Below are positions 49,058 through 58,599 of a stretch of DNA of 64,000 nucleotides, piece after piece. A program made the position numbers and the translations under genes. This DNA is from Flavobacteriaceae bacterium PS02336 (lineage in GTDB: Bacteria > Bacteroidota > Bacteroidia > Flavobacteriales > Flavobacteriaceae), in the NCBI GenBank assembly GCA_029960065.1, contig JASCOF010000002.1, positions 310,001-374,000 of the forward strand, written 5' to 3'. The notes under the pieces were generated by a model. That model saw only the letters and a program-made list of their open reading frames with translations. It searched no databases and had not been told where the DNA came from. The stretch's first letter is position 1. Every line of letters begins with the position of its first letter.

Positions 49058-50128
49058 ATGGCTTCACAATTATTTTCTCCCTTAACTATAAAAAATATTA
49101 CCTTAAAAAATAGAATTGCGATTTCTCCCATGTGTCAATACTCGGCCGAAGACGGTTTTGCAAACAATTGGCATTTGGTTCATCTAGGAAGCCGTGCCAG
49201 CGGAGGCGCTGGATTAATTATTCAAGAAGCGACTGCAGTTTCGCCAGAAGCTAGAATTTCGCCTTCAGATCTTGGAATCTGGAAAGACGAACAGATCGAA
49301 AAACTAAAAGAAATCAACCAATTTATTGTTTCTCAAAATTCGATTCCTGGAATTCAGCTGGCACACGCCGGAAGAAAAGCCAGTGTATCTTCTCCTTGGG
49401 AAGGAAATAAAAAATTGGATTTTGCTCAAGGCGGATGGCAGACCGTTGCGCCAAGTGCGGTTCCGTATCACGATAACGAACCGTTTCTTCCGGAAGCTTT
49501 GGATAAAAACGGAATCCAGAAAGTAATTTCAGATTTTAAAGCAGCAACCAAAAGAGTAGTCGAAGCAGGATATCAGGTTTTAGAAATTCATGCGGCTCAC
49601 GGTTATTTACTGCATCAATTTCTTTCTCCTTTAACCAATGTAAGAACAGACGAATATGGTGGAAGTTTCGAAAACCGAATTCGTTTTACATTAGAAATTT
49701 TAGAAGCCGTTCAAACCGAATGGCCTTCAACTCTTCCATTATTTGTTAGAATTTCAGCAACAGACTGGGCAGAAAACGGTTGGAATCCTGAAGAATCTGT
49801 ACAGTTATCAAAAATATTAAAAGAAAAAGGAGTAGATTTAATCGATGTTTCGTCAGGCGGATTGGTTTCGCATCAAAAGATTACCCTTGGTCCAGGTTAC
49901 CAAGTTCCCTTTGCCGAAAAGGTTAAAAAAGAAGCAGCCATTTCAACGGGTGCAGTTGGTTTAATTACTGAAGCCAAACAAGCCGAAGAAATTTTAAATA
50001 ACGGTCAAGCCGATTTGATTTTATTCGCAAGAGAATCATTGAGAAATCCGAATTTGCCTTTAGATTTTGCCAAAGAATTAAACAGCGAAATTGAATGGCC
50101 AAAACAATACGAAAGAGCTAAACTTTAA
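49058..50128 (+). CDS. namA: NADH:flavin oxidoreductase, YqjM/NamA-type Old Yellow Enzyme
   Basis: 356 residues, FMN-dependent ene-reductase fold. MASQLFSPLTIKNITLKNRIAISPMCQYSAEDGFANNWH has the Cys26 and Tyr28 pair that marks the YqjM subclass. QLAHAGRKA, EIHAAHGYLLHQFLSPLTNVRTDEYGGSFENR (substrate His pair) and the GAVGLITEAKQAEEIL phosphate loop are intact. It reduces activated double bonds with NAD(P)H; physiological substrate unknown, possibly electrophile detoxification. Divergent from rseP by 199 bp. Confidence 0.93.
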   Translation: MASQLFSPLTIKNITLKNRIAISPMCQYSAEDGFANNWHLVHLGSRASGGAGLIIQEATAVSPEARISPSDLGIWKDEQIEKLKEINQFIVSQNSIPGIQLAHAGRKASVSSPWEGNKKLDFAQGGWQTVAPSAVPYHDNEPFLPEALDKNGIQKVISDFKAATKRVVEAGYQVLEIHAAHGYLLHQFLSPLTNVRTDEYGGSFENRIRFTLEILEAVQTEWPSTLPLFVRISATDWAENGWNPEESVQLSKILKEKGVDLIDVSSGGLVSHQKITLGPGYQVPFAEKVKKEAAISTGAVGLITEAKQAEEILNNGQADLILFARESLRNPNLPLDFAKELNSEIEWPKQYERAKL

Positions 50129-50137
50129 TTTTTATTA

Positions 50138-50298
50138 GCCACAGATTGTACAGATTTAAATGATTTTTTTTTAATGTTTTTCGCCACCAATTACACAAAT
50201 TTTTACGAATTTATTTAAGTTTTTGAACATTATGATTTGTGTAAATTTGTGTAATTAGTGGCAAACACAAAATCCTTTTAATCCATATAATCTGTGGC
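50138..50298. repeat. Nested inverted repeats between OYE and Gfo/Idh genes
   Basis: Outer arms GCCACAGATT (50138-50147) and AATCTGTGGC (50289-50298); inner arms GCCAC (50183-50187)/GTGGC (50258-50262) and the perfect AATTACACAAATTT (50189-50202)/AAATTTGTGTAATT (50243-50256). The transcript could form a long hairpin. It is built from motifs of the GCCACAGATT type that I know as repeated intergenic sequence in Flavobacterium genomes. Confidence 0.6.
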
Positions 50299-50315
50299 AA
50301 AAAAAACATAACAAC

Positions 50316-51359
50316 ATGCAAAAAATAAAAACAGCATTATTATCATACGGAATGTCGGGAAAAGTTTTCCATGCTCCGTTTCTAGATATTCATCAGGGAT
50401 TTGAATTATTAGGTTCTTGGGAAAGAAGCAAAAAACTAATTCAAGAAGATTATCCATATGTAAAAAGTTATTCCTCTTTGGACGAACTTTTAGCAGACGA
50501 CGTCGATTTGGTAATCGTAAATACGCCAGTTGGAACACATTACGAATATGCTAAAAAAGTGCTTTTGGCAGGAAAACATGCTGTAGTAGAAAAAGCTTTC
50601 ACGACTACGGTTGCAGAAGCAAAAGAATTGGCGAAGATCGCAAAAGACAAAGGATTGAAATTAGCCGTTTTTCAAAACAGAAGATGGGATAGTGATTTCA
50701 AAACCGTGAAAAAAATTATCGACGAGGGTGTTTTGGGAGATTTAGTGGAAGCCGAATTTCATTTTGACAGATACAATCCGATATTGAGTCCGAAAGCACA
50801 TAAAGAAACTGCAAATGATGGTGCAGGAGTGCTGAAAGATTTAGGACCGCATATTATCGATCAGGCTGTGAGTTTATTTGGTTGTCCAAAATCGGTATTT
50901 GGTGATATTCGTGTTACGAGAGAAAATTCTGTTGTCGACGATTGGATCGATTTGACTTTGTTTTATTCTAATTTCAGAGTTAGGGTCAAAGCAGGTTTTT
51001 TTGTGAGAGAAGCAAATCCAGCATACACACTTCACGGAAAAAAAGGATCATTTTTAAAACCCCGAGGTGATGTTCAGGAAGACGACTTAAAAGTGGGTAA
51101 AAAACCAAATTTAGACTCTTGGGGAACAGAAGATGAAAATCTGCAAGGCCTTTTGCATACCGAAATAGACGGTAAAATTGTGAGAGAAAAAGTGCCGACA
51201 CTTAAGGGGAATTATTTCAGCTTTTTTGATGGCGTTTACGATTCTATTGCAAACGATAAAACAGAACCCGTTACCGCAGATGAAGGCGTAAAAGTAATGC
51301 AGATTATAGAAGTTGCCATTGCAAGTAATGCGCAGCAAAAGGTAATCAGCATATCATAA
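50316..51359 (+). CDS. Gfo/Idh/MocA-family oxidoreductase
   Basis: 347 residues. The N-terminal Rossmann part (KTALLSYGMSGKVFHAPFLDIH to DLVIVNTPVGTHYEYAKKVLLAGKHAVVEKAFTTTVAEAKEL) has GYGxSGxxFHAPF as in the YdgJ/YvaA-type branch and the catalytic Lys in EKA (usual EKP). The C-terminal part (DRYNPILSPKAHKETANDGAGVLKDLGPHIIDQAVSLFG) has DLGPHIIDQ. It should act on sugars or inositols with NAD(P). Substrate not readable. Confidence 0.9.
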   Translation: MQKIKTALLSYGMSGKVFHAPFLDIHQGFELLGSWERSKKLIQEDYPYVKSYSSLDELLADDVDLVIVNTPVGTHYEYAKKVLLAGKHAVVEKAFTTTVAEAKELAKIAKDKGLKLAVFQNRRWDSDFKTVKKIIDEGVLGDLVEAEFHFDRYNPILSPKAHKETANDGAGVLKDLGPHIIDQAVSLFGCPKSVFGDIRVTRENSVVDDWIDLTLFYSNFRVRVKAGFFVREANPAYTLHGKKGSFLKPRGDVQEDDLKVGKKPNLDSWGTEDENLQGLLHTEIDGKIVREKVPTLKGNYFSFFDGVYDSIANDKTEPVTADEGVKVMQIIEVAIASNAQQKVISIS

Positions 51360-51383
51360 ATGTTGTAATTACTGGTAGATAGT

Positions 51384-51571
51384 GTTATCATTCCGTAGGA
51401 ATTTTTCATCGTTAGAAAAAAAATAATGTCAGTCCGATTTACGTTCCGTAGGAACGTTTGATAGGTCGGAATGTAGAAATGATCTCAAGAATCAAACGTT
51501 CCTACGGAACGTAAAATTAATGATAACAGTACTATTTTTCTACCGATGAGAAGTTCCTGCGGAAGAATCGA
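51384..51571. repeat. Complex nested inverted repeat (CGTTCCGTAGGAACG element)
   Basis: Core arms at 51439-51462 and 51491-51514 are perfect 24-bp inverted repeats, each containing the near-palindrome CGTTCCGTAGGAACG. Outer arms GTTATCATT (51384-51392) and AATGATAAC (51519-51527) and a further pair around TTCCGTAGGAATTTTTCATC (51391-51410) and GATGAGAAGTTCCTGCGGAA (51545-51564) enlarge the structure. It looks like a small non-autonomous mobile or REP-like element. Confidence 0.6.
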
Positions 51572-51580
51572 TTAAAATAA

Positions 51581-51614
51581 AAAGAAGCCGTATCAATTTT
51601 GATGCTGCTTCTTT
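51581..51614 (+). terminator. Terminator before the MFS gene
   Basis: AAAGAAGC and GCTTCTTT pair with inner GTATCAA/TTGATGC, followed by a T-run. Confidence 0.7.
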
Positions 51615-51733
51615 TTTTTGCTTCAATTAAAAAAAGGAACCACATTATAATTCTACTAAACCCGAAAAATTGTAATTTTAATATGAAGATTTCAATTAAT
51701 AACCTTTGAATTTATAAACAATAACGTTGTAAA

Positions 51734-51786
51734 TTGTGCATAACCCTAGGTTCTGTGCACTTTACGAGGTGTTTTTAGTATTTTTG
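51734..51786 (+). promoter_or_regulatory. Promoter and possible operator of the MFS gene
   Basis: TATTTTTG (51779-51786) is a -7 match 22 bp before the start. Upstream a partial palindrome, GTGCATAACC followed by CTA and GGTTCTGTGCAC (51736-51760), overlaps the -33 region, the usual place for a repressor site. Only the -7 box is convincing. Confidence 0.4.
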
Positions 51787-51808
51787 ACAATATCCAATAA
51801 AATTCAAT

Positions 51809-53029
51809 ATGCTGATAAACTTTAATCCATTAGCGCTTTTTCAAACCAAAGGAAAAATCAAGAAAGTATTTAGAGAAGCAAAAGCTTCTTATTTAAAACG
51901 AATTCGATTTGCCGTTGGAATGTTTTATTTCGGTATGGGTTTAAGTTTCGCAACTTGGGCGAGCCGTATTCCAGATATCAAAACAGCCTTGCATTTAACA
52001 GAAGGCGATTTAGGTTCTATATTATTTGCGCTTCCAGTTGGGCAGTTGCTTATTATGCCTTTTTCGGGCAAAATGGTTACTAAATTTGGAAGCCACCGCA
52101 TTTTGATTTTTTCCCTTATAATGTATGTTTTCTGTCTTATTAATTTAGGTTTGGCAACAACTGCATTGCAATTATCCCTCGGATTATTTGTGTTTGGTTT
52201 GTTCGGAAATCTAGCGAATATCGCTGTAAATACACAAGGCGTTTATACCGAAGTTTTATATAAAAAAACAATCATGTCATCCTTTCACGGAATGTGGAGT
52301 TTTGCTGGTTTCACGGGCGCATTAGTAGGTTTAGGAATGCTGGCTTTAAATTTAAGTCCCTTGCATCATTTCATAATTGTAGCAGGAATTGTTTTATTGA
52401 TGGTAGCCTTTAATTTTAAATTTTTGGTTAGAGCCAAAGAAAAAAAGAAAGCCAAAGAAGAAGGAAAAAAACTATTTGTAAAACCAGATTCGGCTTTGCT
52501 TTGGCTTGGTGTTATCGGGTTCTGCAGTATGGCAAGCGAAGGAGTAATGTTTGACTGGAGCGGTGTTTATTTTAAAGATATCGTGCAAGCACCCGGACCT
52601 TTGGTAGTTTTAGGCTATACTTCATTTATGATTATGATGGCCAGCGGAAGATTTTTGGGCGACGGATTAATCAATAAATTTGGACGCGAACGAGTGATGC
52701 AGATTAGCGGTGTCATGATTTCGGCTGGACTTTTTACAGCTGTTTTTCTTCCATATATTATTCCATGTACCATTGCTTTTATGTTTGTTGGTTTAGGCGT
52801 TGCTACTATTGTTCCGACAGTTTACAGTATTGCAGGGAAAAATCCAACGGTACCGCCGGGTGAAGCTTTAACGATTGTCTCGAGTGTAAGTTTCCTTGGA
52901 TTTTTAATGGGACCACCTGTAATTGGTCATATCGCACAGAGCTTTGGTCTTCAATTTTCTTTTGCTTTCATTGGAATATTTGGCGTTCTGATCGCTTTTA
53001 TGGTTTCTAAAATTAGAACAACAGCTTAA
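51809..53029 (+). CDS. MFS transporter (YbjJ-like)
   Basis: 406 residues with about twelve membrane helices. The first loop reads FATWASRIPDIKTALHLTEGDLGSILFALPVGQL, typical of the YbjJ branch of MFS; loop 2-3 has GKMVTKFGSHRI. A long charged segment (RAKEKKKAKEEGKKLFVK) lies in the central cytoplasmic loop. It has a ~30-residue N-terminal cytoplasmic extension before helix 1. Likely a sugar or drug proton-coupled transporter; substrate unknown. Confidence 0.9.
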   Translation: MLINFNPLALFQTKGKIKKVFREAKASYLKRIRFAVGMFYFGMGLSFATWASRIPDIKTALHLTEGDLGSILFALPVGQLLIMPFSGKMVTKFGSHRILIFSLIMYVFCLINLGLATTALQLSLGLFVFGLFGNLANIAVNTQGVYTEVLYKKTIMSSFHGMWSFAGFTGALVGLGMLALNLSPLHHFIIVAGIVLLMVAFNFKFLVRAKEKKKAKEEGKKLFVKPDSALLWLGVIGFCSMASEGVMFDWSGVYFKDIVQAPGPLVVLGYTSFMIMMASGRFLGDGLINKFGRERVMQISGVMISAGLFTAVFLPYIIPCTIAFMFVGLGVATIVPTVYSIAGKNPTVPPGEALTIVSSVSFLGFLMGPPVIGHIAQSFGLQFSFAFIGIFGVLIAFMVSKIRTTA

Positions 53030-53245
53030 TTTTACGAGTTTCATCAACTATTTCAACTTATTAGTTTTTATATAAAATCAAAATAAATTTGAAAGAATTA
53101 ACTTATATTTAATTATTTTATCTATTTTTGATTTATAATCGGAGTTTAACCATTTGAACTCTCTTCTCTCTTCCAAAAACCAATTTTATCTTTTGAACTA
53201 AGGATTAAGTCCTAAAGTAGTTTTCAAAGTAAATTGGAATTTTTG

Positions 53246-56065
53246 ATGGTAAAAAAATACACAGTCTTTTTTGTTTTCCTGTTTTTTAATCTTGCTTTTT
53301 CACAGCAGGAAATAATTGTAACAGGAATTGTAATTGATGCCCGAACACAAATCCCACTGGAAAATGTAGTGGTAACTATACAAAATACAGCTGTAATGCA
53401 GCTTACATCCAAAACAGGAAAATTTGAGCTTCGTGTATTTACAACTAAAGAACAATTGCTTTTGCTGAGAAGTCAAGGGTACAAAGATTTTCTTCTAAAA
53501 CTCCAGTATAATTCAGGTCAAAATGTAAATCTTGGCATTTTACAACTAGAAGATACCTATACAGATGAGGTTCCTGCCGCATTAATTACTTTATCAGACA
53601 CCGATTTTTCTGATGATAACAGTTCATCTGAAATGACATCAGGTTTATTGCAGTCTTCAAGAGATGCTTTTATGCAGACAGCAGCATTTAATTGGGGGCA
53701 AGCCCGATTTAGAGTTCGAGGTTTAGACAGCGAAAACGGAACGATGATGCTCAACGGAATGACTATGAATAAGATTTACGATGGCAGACCGCAATGGAAC
53801 AATTGGGGCGGTTTAAATAATGTACTTCGGAATCAGGAATTTTCAGTAGGAACCACAGCGTCGAATTATACTTTTGGAGGAATTTTAGGAACGCAGCAAA
53901 TTTCTACACGAGCGTCTTCTTATAGAAAAGGAATTTCGCTTACTTTTTCAGGAAGTAATGCCGCTTATACTTGGAGGGCAATTGGATCTTATGCGTCTGG
54001 AATGAATTCTTCTGGCTGGGCTTACGCGGTTTCGGCAGGTAAAAGATGGGCGGATGAAAGTTATTTTGAAGGAACAAATTTCAATGCCGATTCTTTTTTT
54101 ATTACTGTGGAGAAGAAATTAAACAACAGAAACTCTGTGAATTTTACTGGATTTTACACTCCAAACTCACGCGGAAAAAATTCACCAAATACAAATGAAG
54201 TTATAAGTTTAAAGGGAGAAAAATACAATTCTTACTGGGGATTTCAGAACGGAGAAAAAAGAAATGCAAGAGTGAAGAATGTTAAGGAACCAGTATTGAT
54301 GCTCAATCACTATTTTAAAATTGATGCAAAAACAAATTTGAATTCAGGAATTATGTACCAATTTGGAAAAGTTGGAAACAGCAATATTGATTATCAAAAT
54401 GCCGATAGTCCAGATCCTGTTTATTATAGAAAAATGCCAAGTTATTTTAGTTCGCTTTACGCAAAAGATCATGGAGAATTTTCGGGAGAATTTACTCCAG
54501 ATTTTGAAAATGCAGAGAAAAGCAGAAATACCTTTTTAGCAAATTCACAATTGGATTGGAATGCCATGTATTTGGCGAATCAAAAACCAGGACAAAACGG
54601 TTACGAATCTTCAAAAAGCCATTATGCTTTGTATGAAGATCGAACAGATGATAGAACTTTAATAGTAAATTCAAATTTGAATACGCAGCTTACTCCCAAC
54701 ATTTCTTTTGATGGCGGATTGACTTTTAGAAAACTGAAATCTCATAATTTTCAGTATTTATTAGATCTTTTAGGAGGTGCATATTTTGAAGATATTGATC
54801 CGTTTTACAAAGGAAATCTATCGCAATCCGATTTACTGCATCCAGATCGACAAGTTAAAAAAGGAGATATTTATGGATATAATTATAATTTCTCAGCCAA
54901 TACTCTTGATGCTTTTACGCAGTTCAGATTTATCTACAATAAAACAGAATTTTATCTGGCACAATCCTATTCTATGTCATCTTATCAAAGAGAAGGATTA
55001 TATCAAAACGGACTTTATCCAACCACTTCTTTAGGAAAAAGCGAGAAGGTAAATTTTGAAAATTTTGGTTTTAAAGGCGGATTCACTTATAAAATTTCGG
55101 GAAAACAATCTTTGTTTTTTAATGCTGCACACTTAACAAGAGCACCGTCACTGCGAAATACTTTTTCTAATTCAAGATTGAACAATTCAATAGTTGACGG
55201 TATCGAAAGCGAAAATATTTCTAGTGCTGACGCTAATTATGTGTATAGATCTTCAAAACTAAAATTACGTTTAACAGCTTATTACACTTTAATTAAAAAC
55301 AGTTCGAAAACTTCCTTTTTTTATGCCGAAGGAATTTTTGATAATGGAGCTGGCTATGATGCTACGGATGCTTTTGTAAGTCAGACCCTTACTCATTTAG
55401 ATAAAAAGAATACAGGAGCAGAATTGAGTTTTGAATATCAAATTACAGCAACAATAAAAACTACTTTAGCTATGGCTTGGGGCAATTACATTTACAACAG
55501 TAATCCTAATGTCAGTGTTACAAATGATGCTAACGTTGCGAAAGACAATAAACAGACAACATTTGATTTTGGACAAGCTTATCTTAAAAATTATAAACAG
55601 TCTGGAACTCCGCAGCAAGCTTACTCTGGCGGAATAGAATATCGGAATCCTAAATTTTGGTGGATTGCTGCCAATATTAATTACTTGGCAGAAAACTACA
55701 TTGATGTTTCGCCTATTTCAAGAACAGCTCAATTTTATATCAATCCAGCCAATTCTTTTCCTTTTCCAGAGGCAACTTCCGAGAGAGGAAATGAACTTTT
55801 GAAACAAGAAAAATTTGATCCTGTCACATTCTTCAATATTAGCGGAGGAAAATCCTGGCGTATTCATAAAAAATACATTGGACTATTTGCAAGTGTAAAT
55901 AATGCGATGAACACAATCTATAAAACCGGCGGATTTGAGCAGGCGAGAAATGCCAATTTTAGAGCTTTAAATCAGGATGTTTCAAGCGGAACTCCCTCTT
56001 TTGGTCCAAAATATTATTATGGTTATGGACGAACTTATTTTTTAAATCTCACAATTGGTTTGTAA
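53246..56065 (+). CDS. TonB-dependent receptor with carboxypeptidase-like N-terminal domain
   Basis: 939 residues from ATG 53246. Signal peptide TVFFVFLFFNLAFSQ, then a carboxypeptidase-like regulatory domain (~20-105: IIVTGIVIDARTQIPLENVVVTIQN to LLLLRSQGYKDFLLKL). The plug follows (QARFRVRGLDSENGTMMLNGMTMNK) and then the 22-strand barrel, ending NLTIGL with a branched C-terminal residue. It imports or binds a substrate at the outer membrane with energy from TonB. The DUF5689 lipoprotein gene 16 bp downstream is its probable partner. An upstream in-frame TTG start was rejected because it moves the signal peptide inward. Confidence 0.93.
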   Translation: MVKKYTVFFVFLFFNLAFSQQEIIVTGIVIDARTQIPLENVVVTIQNTAVMQLTSKTGKFELRVFTTKEQLLLLRSQGYKDFLLKLQYNSGQNVNLGILQLEDTYTDEVPAALITLSDTDFSDDNSSSEMTSGLLQSSRDAFMQTAAFNWGQARFRVRGLDSENGTMMLNGMTMNKIYDGRPQWNNWGGLNNVLRNQEFSVGTTASNYTFGGILGTQQISTRASSYRKGISLTFSGSNAAYTWRAIGSYASGMNSSGWAYAVSAGKRWADESYFEGTNFNADSFFITVEKKLNNRNSVNFTGFYTPNSRGKNSPNTNEVISLKGEKYNSYWGFQNGEKRNARVKNVKEPVLMLNHYFKIDAKTNLNSGIMYQFGKVGNSNIDYQNADSPDPVYYRKMPSYFSSLYAKDHGEFSGEFTPDFENAEKSRNTFLANSQLDWNAMYLANQKPGQNGYESSKSHYALYEDRTDDRTLIVNSNLNTQLTPNISFDGGLTFRKLKSHNFQYLLDLLGGAYFEDIDPFYKGNLSQSDLLHPDRQVKKGDIYGYNYNFSANTLDAFTQFRFIYNKTEFYLAQSYSMSSYQREGLYQNGLYPTTSLGKSEKVNFENFGFKGGFTYKISGKQSLFFNAAHLTRAPSLRNTFSNSRLNNSIVDGIESENISSADANYVYRSSKLKLRLTAYYTLIKNSSKTSFFYAEGIFDNGAGYDATDAFVSQTLTHLDKKNTGAELSFEYQITATIKTTLAMAWGNYIYNSNPNVSVTNDANVAKDNKQTTFDFGQAYLKNYKQSGTPQQAYSGGIEYRNPKFWWIAANINYLAENYIDVSPISRTAQFYINPANSFPFPEATSERGNELLKQEKFDPVTFFNISGGKSWRIHKKYIGLFASVNNAMNTIYKTGGFEQARNANFRALNQDVSSGTPSFGPKYYYGYGRTYFLNLTIGL

Positions 56066-56081
56066 ATCAAAATTTAATGTC

Positions 56082-57431
56082 ATGAAACACACATTTTTAA
56101 AAGCATTATTTGGAATTGTATTAACAATAGTAATTAGTTGTACTAATGAAACTGAAATACCAAAATTAGCTTGTACACAGCCAGATTTAATCGTAACTAA
56201 AACAGTCGAAAAAGTGCATGAACTCTCAGGAAATACTGCAAAACAATATTTGTATGATGATATAATTGAAGCTTATGTTGTGTCAAGTGATGAGGGAGGA
56301 AATTTTTTCAAAACAATTTATCTGCAGACAAAATCAGCCGAAAAAGTTCCGTCTATAGGCTTTAGTGTGCCTGTTGATGTTTCTAATACTTACATCGATT
56401 ACAGGCTTGGTAATAAAGTGTATGTAAAACTTAAAAACCAGTTTACAGATTTATATTATGGAGGTTTAAGAATTGGAAGTTTATATGTAAGCAACGCCGG
56501 AGATCCAACGATTGGAAGGATTTCCCAGAACGAATATAGAAATGTGTTAAATGCTTCCTGCGATATAATCGATGAAAATCTTTTGGTTGAATCACTTTCT
56601 ATCGAAGACGCACTCAATGACAGTAAATTAAATACTTTGATAGAATTAAATGACGTCGAGTTTACAGAGGCAGCTTTAGGACGACATTATTTTGAGGAAT
56701 CAAATAATGTAGGAGGTTCTACAAATTGGAATTTAAGAGACAAAACAGGAAACCAGATTATTTTTAGAACCAGTGGTTATGCAAAATTTGCAGATCATTT
56801 CGTACCCGAAGGAAGTGGCAAAGTGAGAGGAATTGTAACGAAATTTGGTACAGATTATCAATTCATGGTCCGTTCCGAAAATGATGTTGTAATGACAGGG
56901 AAAAGAAATACACCATTTTTTGCTGAGGATTTTCAATTAGTTAAAAACAATGTCAATTTTGTACTTCCCGGCTGGAGTAATATAGTAGAAAAAGCGGCAA
57001 AATTATGGAAAAGTATGGTTTATGCCGGAAACGGTTATGCGGAATTTAATACCACAAGTACAACTGCAGCCGAAAATGTGGCCTGGCTGATTACTCCAAA
57101 AATAAACTTAACAGGTTACAAAAATGCAGTGCTTTCATTTAGAAGTGCTCAGCATGATTTAAAAGTAGATTCGCCTTTAAATACATTAGAAGTGTACGTT
57201 TCAACCAACTTTGACGGCGCAAGCGTAACCAAAGCCAAGTGGACAAAGCTTGAAGCTAAAATTCCTTCTCTTGCAACACCTTCAAGAGAATTTATAAGTT
57301 CAGGAGGAATGGATCTTTCTGCCTATTCTGGAAATATTTATATCGGTTTTAAATATATCGGTTCTGGTAAAGATAAAACGTTAAACGGCGCTTTTATGGT
57401 TGATGATATTAAGATTTTTGGAGAAAAATAA
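56082..57431 (+). CDS. DUF5689-domain surface lipoprotein
   Basis: 449 residues from ATG 56082 with lipoprotein signal (FGIVLTIVISC, Cys20). DUF5689 spans ~30-260 (IIEAYVVSSDEGGNFFKTIYLQ, VYVKLKNQFTDLYYGGLRIG, GKVRGIVTKFGTDYQFMVRS). A C-terminal jelly-roll of the choice-of-anchor type (~290-445: WSNIVEKAAKLW, AWLITPKINLTG, GNIYIGFKYIGSGKD) ends in VDDIKIFG. It pairs with the TonB receptor upstream, as DUF5689 proteins generally do, and likely captures its substrate at the cell surface. Confidence 0.87.
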   Translation: MKHTFLKALFGIVLTIVISCTNETEIPKLACTQPDLIVTKTVEKVHELSGNTAKQYLYDDIIEAYVVSSDEGGNFFKTIYLQTKSAEKVPSIGFSVPVDVSNTYIDYRLGNKVYVKLKNQFTDLYYGGLRIGSLYVSNAGDPTIGRISQNEYRNVLNASCDIIDENLLVESLSIEDALNDSKLNTLIELNDVEFTEAALGRHYFEESNNVGGSTNWNLRDKTGNQIIFRTSGYAKFADHFVPEGSGKVRGIVTKFGTDYQFMVRSENDVVMTGKRNTPFFAEDFQLVKNNVNFVLPGWSNIVEKAAKLWKSMVYAGNGYAEFNTTSTTAAENVAWLITPKINLTGYKNAVLSFRSAQHDLKVDSPLNTLEVYVSTNFDGASVTKAKWTKLEAKIPSLATPSREFISSGGMDLSAYSGNIYIGFKYIGSGKDKTLNGAFMVDDIKIFGEK

Positions 57432-57568
57432 GATCCAATTTTTGATATGATAAATAAGGGGTTGGTTTTTAGTGTTTTATTGAAAAGTTTGTAGTTTTTG
57501 TATTTCAAATTCCGAAAATCTAATTGAATTTTGTATTTTGGTCATCCCAAATCAATACAAAAACAAAT

Positions 57569-58426
57569 ATGAGAACCTACTTTGTTGCCATCTTAATGAT
57601 GGTGTTTCCATTCTTGATGCATAGTCAGGATGATGTTAAACTAAAGCAGATTAACATTGTAAAGACAAACTACCAAAACTCTAAAGACGGTGAAATTGTT
57701 AATAAAACAATGGTCTTTAAGGAAGGAAAACTACAAACTATTACAACTTCAGATGTCGTACAGCATTTTTACTACAACAAGAACGGTTTGCTGGATATGA
57801 CAGTAAAAGATAAAGTTGGAAGCGACTGGAAAGAAGTCATAAATTACACTTACAATACGGATAATAATATTACCAAGTTTGTAAAAAAATATCAAGAAGG
57901 GCCAAATTACATTACCAAAACAGTTTCATTTCTTTATGAAGGTGCACGAGTAAAAGTAACCACCAAAAAGAGCACCAATCATCAGAATTTAGTTGATGAT
58001 ATTGAATATCTTGTTGAAAACGGAATCATTGTAAGACGTACTTCGCGAGATAGAAACAAAGCGATTATTGGGAAATTGGAGTACGTTTATGTAAACGATA
58101 ACGTATCTAAGCATAAAGGTTTGGTTGGAGATAAAATCTCTAAATCGTATACATATGATGATAAAAAATCTGTAGATCAGTTAATTGTTCAGGGACTTTT
58201 TGGTGATAATTATAAAGTAATTGTCCCAATGATTTCTTACCATGAAGACGAATTTGCTTTTGAAGCGATTTCTTATAATAATGAAATGAACTTCAGTCCT
58301 TCTTCTACAGCTTTAGTTGCTGTAAGCAGAAAATACAAATACAACAAATTAAACTTTCCAATTTCTTGCTCTCAAATTGAAGAGAATGGAATTGTAAAAA
58401 CCGAAAAAACGTTTATTTACGAATAA
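57569..58426 (+). CDS. Secreted hypothetical protein
   Basis: 285 residues from ATG 57569 with signal peptide (TYFVAILMMVFPFLMHSQ). The rest is beta-rich with a recurring strand-turn pattern of the type NKxGLLDM, YTYNTDNNITKFVKKYQ and YVYVNDNVSKHKG, resembling YD/RHS-like tandem repeats of secreted Bacteroidota proteins. No enzymatic motif. The in-frame TTG start further upstream is rejected because it would precede the signal peptide by 15 residues. Confidence 0.65.
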   Translation: MRTYFVAILMMVFPFLMHSQDDVKLKQINIVKTNYQNSKDGEIVNKTMVFKEGKLQTITTSDVVQHFYYNKNGLLDMTVKDKVGSDWKEVINYTYNTDNNITKFVKKYQEGPNYITKTVSFLYEGARVKVTTKKSTNHQNLVDDIEYLVENGIIVRRTSRDRNKAIIGKLEYVYVNDNVSKHKGLVGDKISKSYTYDDKKSVDQLIVQGLFGDNYKVIVPMISYHEDEFAFEAISYNNEMNFSPSSTALVAVSRKYKYNKLNFPISCSQIEENGIVKTEKTFIYE

Positions 58427-58553
58427 ACGTTTCGAACTGAGCGACCATTCAGATAAATGGAATTTTGTTGAGGTAAAACTTGACGGAGTTCCATTTTTTA
58501 TTTAATCTATTTGTATGCAAGCAGGATATAAATTTAAAAACGAAATTGTATAA

Positions 58554-58583
58554 TTGATTGTAGCTTACAAATCATTAAATTTG
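58554..58583 (+). promoter_or_regulatory. Promoter of hflX
   Basis: TTG (58554-58556), 19 bp, TAAATTTG (58576-58583), 16 bp before the start codon. Confidence 0.7.
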
Positions 58584-58599
58584 CACCTTATTCAAGACT

